6,536 nt of DNA from CAZOKO01 sp964580455 (GTDB lineage Bacteria > Desulfobacterota > WTBG01). Positions 1-3,891 of the stretch are shown piece by piece. The stretch spans positions 1-6,536 of the forward strand of contig CAZOKO010000122.1 in the NCBI GenBank assembly GCA_964580455.1, read 5' to 3'. The notes below the pieces were generated by a model that saw only the letters and a program-made list of their open reading frames with translations, was not told the DNA's origin and ran no database searches. The position numbers and the translations under genes are program-made. The stretch's first letter is position 1, and each line of letters opens with the position of its first letter.

Positions 1-107
1 TTCTAAATTCAATAAACATTACTTACCCATTTAAAACTTTAAAGAGCCATAAATATCTCACATTTCGTTATGTAGTAGTACGAGGTTCGAAATCGTTATC
101 TAATAAA

Positions 108-144
108 ATGAAAGGAGGATATCACATCAGTTGCCCTTATGGAT
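108..144 (+). other. Possible 5' exon: start of a small reading frame interrupted by the group II intron
   Basis: An ATG at 108 opens a 12-codon frame (MKGGYHISCPYG) that runs up to the proposed 5' splice site at 144/145. AAAGGAGG at 111-118 looks like a Shine-Dalgarno sequence. It lies inside this frame, so it would serve a later start: TTG at 131 is 12 nt downstream and ATG at 139 is 20 nt downstream, both rather far. If the intron is spliced after 2176, the frame from 108 continues to a TAA at 2266-2268, giving a peptide of about 42 residues. I do not recognise the peptide. The rest of 1-107 is AT-rich and shows no gene. Confidence 0.25.
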
Positions 145-674
145 GTGTAGGCAGGGGGCGGGTTCGCATGGTAACATGCGGGCTGAACTTGCCCTGACAC
201 GGTACCGAGAAGGCTCGCAGAGATGCGGGTTGTTCCCAATCAGGGGTGCCGGCCAAAACCGCAGGCCGTAGCATAAAGCGAATGGTGCAGCTTCGTAAAA
301 CGAAACCGGACGGGAATAGTTGGGAGAGTCCGGGTGAGGGATAAATCCGTCAGGGACGGAATACACGCCGATCCTCTGACTACGAGGAGAAGGCCAGAGC
401 GTGCAGGGAAGAAAAGGGCATAAGCACCTGTATGGAACCCGGAGTAGGGCCAATGGCATGCGGTGAAAGATAGCGATGTGGGACCTGAGATCCCAGCGTC
501 TCCGCAGTACTTCGACTGCGGTAAGCGCCTGTCAAGTTGGGTGAAACCGGCAAGACAGGTGTTAGGGGCGTAGGGAAGTCGGAGTGGCCTTGAAGTGAAG
601 ACGGACAGGACAACACAACCTGACCTGAGCGTGGGGCCATGCTTCGACCGTGTTTAGGAAGTAAGGAGGGAGGC
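145..674 (+). ncRNA. Group II intron 5' ribozyme part (domains I-III and start of IV)
   Basis: These 530 non-coding bases are dense in stable hairpins, as expected for intron domains I-III. Clear examples are CGCATG-GTAA-CATGCG (165-180, a GNRA-type tetraloop), CCGGAC (306-311) with GTCCGG (328-333), and TCCGTC-AGG-GACGGA (346-360). GTGT at the extreme 5' end can pair with ACAC near 197-200. Open frames on the opposite strand here are a by-product of the G+C-rich structured RNA. I did not assign individual subdomains or the intron class. Confidence 0.75.
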
Positions 675-1991
675 ATGAGTGCTCATAGAGCTATGAACGT
701 GCGTAATAAAGTTTCTGACTTACAGACTAAACTATTCCATGTGGCGAAACAGACGCTGGATAGGAAGTTCGGTGCGCTTTACGATAAGGTATATCGTGAA
801 GACGTAATGCTGGAGGCATGGAAGCGGGTGAGAGCCAATAAAGGAGCGCCGGGAGTCGATGGACAGGACTTCGAGTACATAGAGAAAGAGATTGGGGTTA
901 AGGAATATCTGGAAGAGATACGGCAGGAACTGAAGAGGAAAAGGTATAGAGCGAAGCCGGTAAAGCGATGCTATGTTGACAAAAGAGACAGCTCCGGTAA
1001 AAGGCCGCTGGGAATCCCAGTGATAAAAGACCGCATAGTCCAGATGGCAGTGAAACTGGTAATAGAGCCGATATTTGAGGCGAATTTTCTAAACTGCTCC
1101 TATGGATTTCGACCCAGGCGGAGTGCACACAGAGCGATTAAAGAGATAAAGGAAAAGCTGACCCTCAAGGGACAGAGAACGGTGATTGACGCAGACATTA
1201 AGGGATTCTTTGATAATATTTGCCACGAGATCATGATGAGGTTAGTAAAACGGCGCATAAGCGACCCGAGGATACTGAAGCTGATAGAGATGTGGTTGAA
1301 GTCGGGAGTGATGGAGAAGGGCAAGTATATCAAGTCAGACGGGACGGGTACCCCACAGGGCGGAGTGCTATCACCCTTGCTGAGTAATATATACCTACAC
1401 TCGTTTGACAGGATGTTCGAGATGTCAGGGATAGCGGGAACGCTTATAAGATACTGCGATGACTTTGTGATACTGGTGAGGAGAGATGGGAAACAAGTAC
1501 AGCGGAGAGTGGAGCAGATGTTGAAGCGACTCAGGTTGCAACTGAACAAGGATAAGACGCGAATAGTGGATGCAAGGGACGGATTTGATTTCCTTGGGGT
1601 GCATTTCAGGATGAGTCGGATAGGGAAAAAGGGAGCGAAGCAGAAGACAAAGGAACACTGCGTAGTATGGCCTTCAGACCGATCCATGAAGCGGATCAGG
1701 CGGCGCATAAAAGAAGTAATAAGCCGACGCTATGATTTGTCGCTGGAAGAACTGATAAGAGAGCTGAACCCAGTAATAAGAGGGTGGAGCAACTATCATA
1801 CAGCGATACGACCAATAGGTAAGCGACTGCGCAAACTGAACCCATATGTATGGGATCGGATACGGATATTCCTGAAGCGGAAGTACGGGGATCAATCGAG
1901 AGGCACACGGAGAGCTAATGGCAACTTGATTGTCAGGCTGGGACTATACCAGTTCGGTGGATTGACTTACTTCAACGACAACGGTTACTGA
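675..1991 (+). CDS. ltrA: Group II intron reverse transcriptase/maturase, endonuclease-less
   Basis: This 438-residue intron-encoded protein helps the intron RNA fold and splice, and copies it into DNA during mobility. The ATG at 675 is chosen over the in-frame ATG at 639 because AAGGAGG (663-669) sits 5 nt before it. Visible blocks are RANKGAPGVDG (about 53-63, RT0/1), KRPLGIPVIKDRIVQ (109-123), YGFRPRRSAH (143-152), motif A DADIKGFFD (172-180, catalytic D174), TPQGGVLSPLLSN (226-238) and the catalytic YCDD (260-263). The maturase (X) segment follows, with NPVIRGWSNYH at about 365-375. The protein ends about 60 residues later without the Cys-pair/HNH endonuclease domain, so mobility would rely on other primers such as nascent DNA at replication forks. 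The ORF looks intact. ltrA is used here as the general family symbol. Confidence 0.96.
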   Translation: MSAHRAMNVRNKVSDLQTKLFHVAKQTLDRKFGALYDKVYREDVMLEAWKRVRANKGAPGVDGQDFEYIEKEIGVKEYLEEIRQELKRKRYRAKPVKRCYVDKRDSSGKRPLGIPVIKDRIVQMAVKLVIEPIFEANFLNCSYGFRPRRSAHRAIKEIKEKLTLKGQRTVIDADIKGFFDNICHEIMMRLVKRRISDPRILKLIEMWLKSGVMEKGKYIKSDGTGTPQGGVLSPLLSNIYLHSFDRMFEMSGIAGTLIRYCDDFVILVRRDGKQVQRRVEQMLKRLRLQLNKDKTRIVDARDGFDFLGVHFRMSRIGKKGAKQKTKEHCVVWPSDRSMKRIRRRIKEVISRRYDLSLEELIRELNPVIRGWSNYHTAIRPIGKRLRKLNPYVWDRIRIFLKRKYGDQSRGTRRANGNLIVRLGLYQFGGLTYFNDNGY

Positions 1992-2016
1992 TAAGCCCAT
2001 GGAGAAGGTCGTCGGA

Positions 2017-2049
2017 AAGCCGTACTGGGGAGAACCCGACGTACGGTTT
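2017..2049 (+). ncRNA. Group II intron domain V (catalytic hairpin)
   Basis: AAGCCGTAC (2017-2025) pairs over nine positions with GTACGGTTT (2041-2049), including one G-U pair. The AGC catalytic triad lies at 2018-2020. The upper stem is TGGG with CCCG around a GAGAA loop, and a two-base AC bulge (2039-2040) sits at the usual place. It lies 25 nt after the maturase stop codon, as expected. The 33-nt length and pentaloop differ slightly from the common 34-nt form with a GNRA tetraloop, which might reduce activity or simply reflect the class. Confidence 0.88.
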
Positions 2050-2176
2050 GACGAGGGGGCTGGAGGAATCGCACAGTACGTGGGCATCACCCAGATGCTT
2101 AATGGACATTGGGAGGTCAATTAATTGACCAATTCACCAGACGGCTTGCGTGCACGAAGGTTCTACTCTACCACAC
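2050..2176 (+). ncRNA. Group II intron domain VI region, unusually long
   Basis: The segment starts with GACGAGGGGG, as many bacterial domain VI 5' strands do, and ends with TTCTACTCTACC, the typical branch-point strand. About 127 nt separate domain V from the proposed 3' end; domain VI usually spans a few tens of bases. Extra hairpins lie inside: TGGG-CATCA-CCCA (2081-2093) and a perfect 16-base palindrome GGTCAATTAATTGACC (2115-2130). The basal helix is poor: GAG-G-GGG can face TCT-A-CTC (2163-2168) only with wobbles and a G-A mismatch. An insertion in domain VI or a decayed 3' end are both possible. Confidence 0.5.
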
Positions 2177-2212
2177 ACGCTAATTCACTTCTGAAAAACA
2201 TTTTAAAGTTCC

Positions 2213-2254
2213 AGAATGGTGTAAAGCCAACCTATTTACAATGCTTGCCATTCT
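2213..2254. repeat. Two-part dyad symmetry (possible hairpin)
   Basis: AGAATGG-TGTAAA (2213-2225) faces TTTACA (2235-2240) and CCATTCT (2248-2254). This gives a 6-bp inner and a 7-bp outer stem around a 9-nt loop, with 7 unpaired bases on one side. An A-tract rather than a T-tract follows on the plus strand, so it is not a standard terminator in that direction. It may be the end of a decayed element or an RNA hairpin; its role is unknown. Confidence 0.4.
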
Positions 2255-2345
2255 CAAAAAAAGTCTAAAAAGTGCCGTCCCGAATGAAAGAGGGTGGATC
2301 ATATATATCGAAGGGGGGCATGGGGGGTTCAAGACTTCTAAAAAG

Positions 2346-2374
2346 AAAAGGGCCAGGAATATCCCAGCCCTTTT
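2346..2374 (-). terminator. Rho-independent terminator of the GRE operon (possibly bidirectional)
   Basis: AAAAGGGC (2346-2353) and GCCCTTTT (2367-2374) form an 8-bp stem, and a further GG/CC pair can extend inside the loop. Read on the minus strand, the stem is followed by CTTTTTAG, giving a good T-tract about 95 nt after the stop codon of the last operon gene. On the plus strand the stem ends in TTTT and then AC, so it could also stop weak transcription arriving from the intron side. Confidence 0.75.
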
Positions 2375-2376
2375 AC

Positions 2377-2445
2377 TGTGCCTAAATTGTGCCCACGAGG
2401 TCTAAATTCAACCCAATTTGAGCCAATTCCAGCCAACTGGGCACA
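2377..2445. repeat. Cluster of short direct and inverted repeats
   Basis: TGTGCC occurs at 2377-2382 and 2388-2393, and TGTGCCC (2388-2394) has a perfect inverted copy GGGCACA at 2439-2445. CTAAATT occurs at 2382-2388 and 2402-2408, exactly 20 bp apart. GAGCCAATTCCAGCCAAC (2420-2437) repeats GCCAA at a 10-bp interval. The cluster lies between the last operon gene and the terminator, so it would be part of the 3' untranslated RNA. No function is assigned. Confidence 0.35.
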
Positions 2446-2467
2446 GGATTATAAGTTAATAGCGCAT

Positions 2468-2758
2468 TTAATTTTTTTGTTTTTCCGCTTTTTTTCTTGC
2501 CTTCAGTTGAGCCTTTAAAGCCTTTTTTTCATCTTTTGGGGGTAGTATAACTTCCACCTTTTTTTCACCTGTTCCCGAAGACTCTATGGGTACACCTTGT
2601 GATTCATTTGTAACTCCAGATTTGATATGCGCCCTCTTTTCCTTCCTTTTTTTTAAATAGTCCATAATATGAAGGCTCATAGTTTTCCCGAACTGACCTA
2701 TGAACCCGGCGAGCAATACAATTATAATCCACTTTAAGACTTCAAGCAGAATGTCCAT
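2468..2758 (-). CDS. Small lysine-rich single-pass membrane protein, function unknown
   Basis: This 96-residue protein has one N-terminal hydrophobic helix (about residues 4-23, LLEVLKWIIIVLLAGFIGQF), followed at once by a basic KKRKEKR stretch (36-42). By the positive-inside rule the tail lies in the cytoplasm. The tail is hydrophilic, has a Ser/Gly/Thr-rich linker (47-63) and ends in a very lysine-rich, probably helical segment (about 75-96). There is no cysteine, so it is not the small Fe-S subunit found with 4-hydroxyphenylacetate decarboxylases. The ATG at 2758 lies 16 nt after the activase stop codon with AGGA upstream, so the two genes are probably co-transcribed and translationally coupled. 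I do not recognise a family. A basic membrane-anchored partner of the GRE or a transport accessory are open guesses. Confidence 0.8.
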   Translation of the reverse strand: MDILLEVLKWIIIVLLAGFIGQFGKTMSLHIMDYLKKRKEKRAHIKSGVTNESQGVPIESSGTGEKKVEVILPPKDEKKALKAQLKARKKAEKQKN

Positions 2759-2774
2759 AAAAGTAATCCTGGGA

Positions 2775-3677
2775 TCAAAAAGTGCAGGTGAGACCGCTAT
2801 GGTTAAAAATGTCTCTCGCCTTCTCCAGAAATTCTTTGGATGGGGGAGATACGCCGTTTAGCTTCCACTCTTTATCTAATTTATTATATTTATTAGTACA
2901 CAGACTGTGAAATGGTAACAGTTCGATTCTATTTACTCCTATCTCTTTTGCAAAGTGAGCGCAGCCTTCCATATTTTTACGCGAGTCAGTATATCCAGGA
3001 ATTAGGGGGATGCGGATAATAATGGGGATGCCTGATGATGCAAGTTTTTTTGCACTTGCTAAAATCAGCTTATTCCCGACACCTGTATATTCTTTGTGTT
3101 TGGCAGGCTCCATCTGCTTAAGGTCAAAGAGTATCATATCTACATATTCTAGGATCTGATCCCAGTTCTCTGACTGTGTATAACCGCTGGTATCTAATAC
3201 CGTATGAATTCCATTCCCTTTGCACTTTTTAAAGAGGGCACGAACAAAATCCGGCTGGCTCATGGGCTCACCCCCTGACAGGGTAATGCCACCACCAGAA
3301 TTTTTATAGAACAACCCGTCTTTTTCAACCTCTTTAAAGACTGCTTCTACCTCTTCCTGTCTCCCCACTAATTGCCGCGCTTCGCTGGGACATACAGATA
3401 CGCACTCACCACAGCCCTGGCAAATGTCTCTCAGGAATTTTATTTCTTCATTACATCTTTCGATGGCCTTATGAGGACATACTTCCAAACACCTGCCGCA
3501 TTGGGTGCACCGTGAATGGTCAAGCATAATCTCAGGATGATTGCTCTGTGATTCTGGATTAGAGCACCATAGGCATTTGAGAGGGCACCCTTTGAGAAAG
3601 GCTGTTGTCCTTATTCCCGGACCGTCATGGATGGAATATCTTTGGATGTCGAAAATAGTTCCCAAGCAGGTATTCAT
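2775..3677 (-). CDS. Glycyl radical enzyme activating enzyme (radical SAM)
   Basis: This enzyme uses S-adenosylmethionine and a 4Fe-4S cluster to abstract hydrogen from the conserved glycine of the partner GRE, creating the glycyl radical. Counting from the ATG at 3677 (300 residues), FDIQRYSIHDGPGIRT (9-24) is the typical start, and C31-x3-C35-x2-C38 binds the radical SAM cluster. Two ferredoxin-type clusters follow: C57/C60/C63/C67 and C86/C89/C92/C96, each ending in CP. SGGEP at 134-138 is the SAM-binding GGE motif. An in-frame TTG at 3689 would add four residues, but the ATG fits the family start better. Neither start has a clear ribosome-binding site. The gene lies 214 nt downstream of the GRE, across a repeat element, and is the obvious partner. 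Confidence 0.95.
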   Translation of the reverse strand: MNTCLGTIFDIQRYSIHDGPGIRTTAFLKGCPLKCLWCSNPESQSNHPEIMLDHSRCTQCGRCLEVCPHKAIERCNEEIKFLRDICQGCGECVSVCPSEARQLVGRQEEVEAVFKEVEKDGLFYKNSGGGITLSGGEPMSQPDFVRALFKKCKGNGIHTVLDTSGYTQSENWDQILEYVDMILFDLKQMEPAKHKEYTGVGNKLILASAKKLASSGIPIIIRIPLIPGYTDSRKNMEGCAHFAKEIGVNRIELLPFHSLCTNKYNKLDKEWKLNGVSPPSKEFLEKARDIFNHSGLTCTF

Positions 3678-3691
3678 AAGGAGTAACAAAG

Positions 3692-3877
3692 ATTCACCAC
3701 AGAGATCGCAAGAGTACGCTGAGAAGAATAATTTTACTGACTCTGCGATCTTAGCAGCACCCCCATTAGATTAATAAACCTTAGTTAAATAAGCAACCCA
3801 GCAAGCAGAATAAACTTATAATGAAATACACCTGATATAAACAAGTAAATCTCTAACGGGGTAAATCTGTGGTGAAT
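3692..3877. repeat. MITE-like repeat element with 12-bp terminal inverted repeats
   Basis: ATTCACCACAGA (3692-3703) and TCTGTGGTGAAT (3866-3877) are perfect 12-bp inverted repeats bounding 186 bp with no ORF. From memory, TTCACCACAGAG-type ends with CTCTGCG-like interiors recur as intergenic repeats in many environmental bacterial genomes. That this copy belongs to them is inference. The element fills nearly all of the GRE-activase spacer and ends 14 nt before the activase ATG, which probably explains the missing ribosome-binding site there. No coding capacity for a transposase is present. Confidence 0.6.
3703..3751. repeat. Inner hairpin of the repeat element
   Basis: AGATCGCA (3703-3710) plus GAGT (3712-3715) pairs with ACTC (3740-3743) plus TGCGATCT (3744-3751). 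This makes a 12-bp stem with a single bulged A at 3711 and a 24-nt loop. No T-tract follows on the minus strand, so it is not a classical terminator. In the operon RNA it could act as a processing or stabilising hairpin between the GRE and activase messages. Confidence 0.6.
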
Positions 3878-3891
3878 AAACCGTTTTATAT

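Larger units (their letters stand above)
145..2176 (+). mobile_element. Group II intron with reverse transcriptase/maturase ORF (ends approximate)
   Basis: This is a self-splicing retroelement: RNA domains I-IV come first, a maturase ORF sits in domain IV, and domains V and VI follow the ORF. The 5' end is placed at GTGTAG (145), which matches the GUGYG consensus except for A at position 5. A candidate exon-binding site ATCCGT (345-350) can pair with ATGGAT (139-144) just before it, with one wobble. That site overlaps a strong hairpin (346-360), so the pairing is weak evidence. The 3' end is set near TTCTACTCTAC. Ends at 2171 (branch A2165) or 2176 (branch A2170) both give a terminal AC and a branch A seven nucleotides from the end. 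The element is richer in G+C than its flanks, suggesting transfer. The family call is firm; the boundaries are not. Confidence 0.85.
2177..2467. other. Gene-free spacer between intron and GRE operon
   Basis: No gene is supported here. A plus-strand frame is open from the intron end to TAA at 2266-2268 (it includes ANSLLKNILKFQNGVKPT) and, after that stop, again to 2385. This could be a 3' exon or the remains of a gene, but I recognise no family. The spacer otherwise holds a dyad (2213-2254), two G6 runs (2313-2327), a terminator (2346-2374) and clustered short repeats (2377-2445). Confidence 0.6.

Noticed and set aside
80..96. GGTTCGAAATC, resembling a tRNA T-loop, possibly a tRNA fragment or attachment site
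   Set aside because: Only a 4-bp stem (ACGA/TCGT) surrounds it, and no acceptor, D or anticodon arm can be found nearby.
127..676. Two minus-strand ORFs of about 100 codons across the intron 5' region
   Set aside because: They lie antisense to the structured group II ribozyme, have Pro/Ser/Arg/Cys-rich low-complexity composition and no ribosome-binding site.
1100..1708. A 202-codon minus-strand ORF inside the maturase gene
   Set aside because: It is a shadow of the conserved RT reading frame, with no recognisable domain or initiation signal.
2284..2385. 33-codon plus-strand ORF starting ATGAAAGAGGG
   Set aside because: It has no ribosome-binding site, spans the G runs and the terminator, and is Gly/Lys-rich by composition. 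At most it is part of a decayed frame.
3541..3774. 77-codon plus-strand ORF antisense to the activase start
   Set aside because: It overlaps the conserved activase N-terminus and the repeat element, and has no family features.
3845..3868. GTAAATCT direct repeat, 16 bp apart, near the end of the repeat element
   Set aside because: It has two copies only, in AT-rich DNA, and does not flank a defined insertion.
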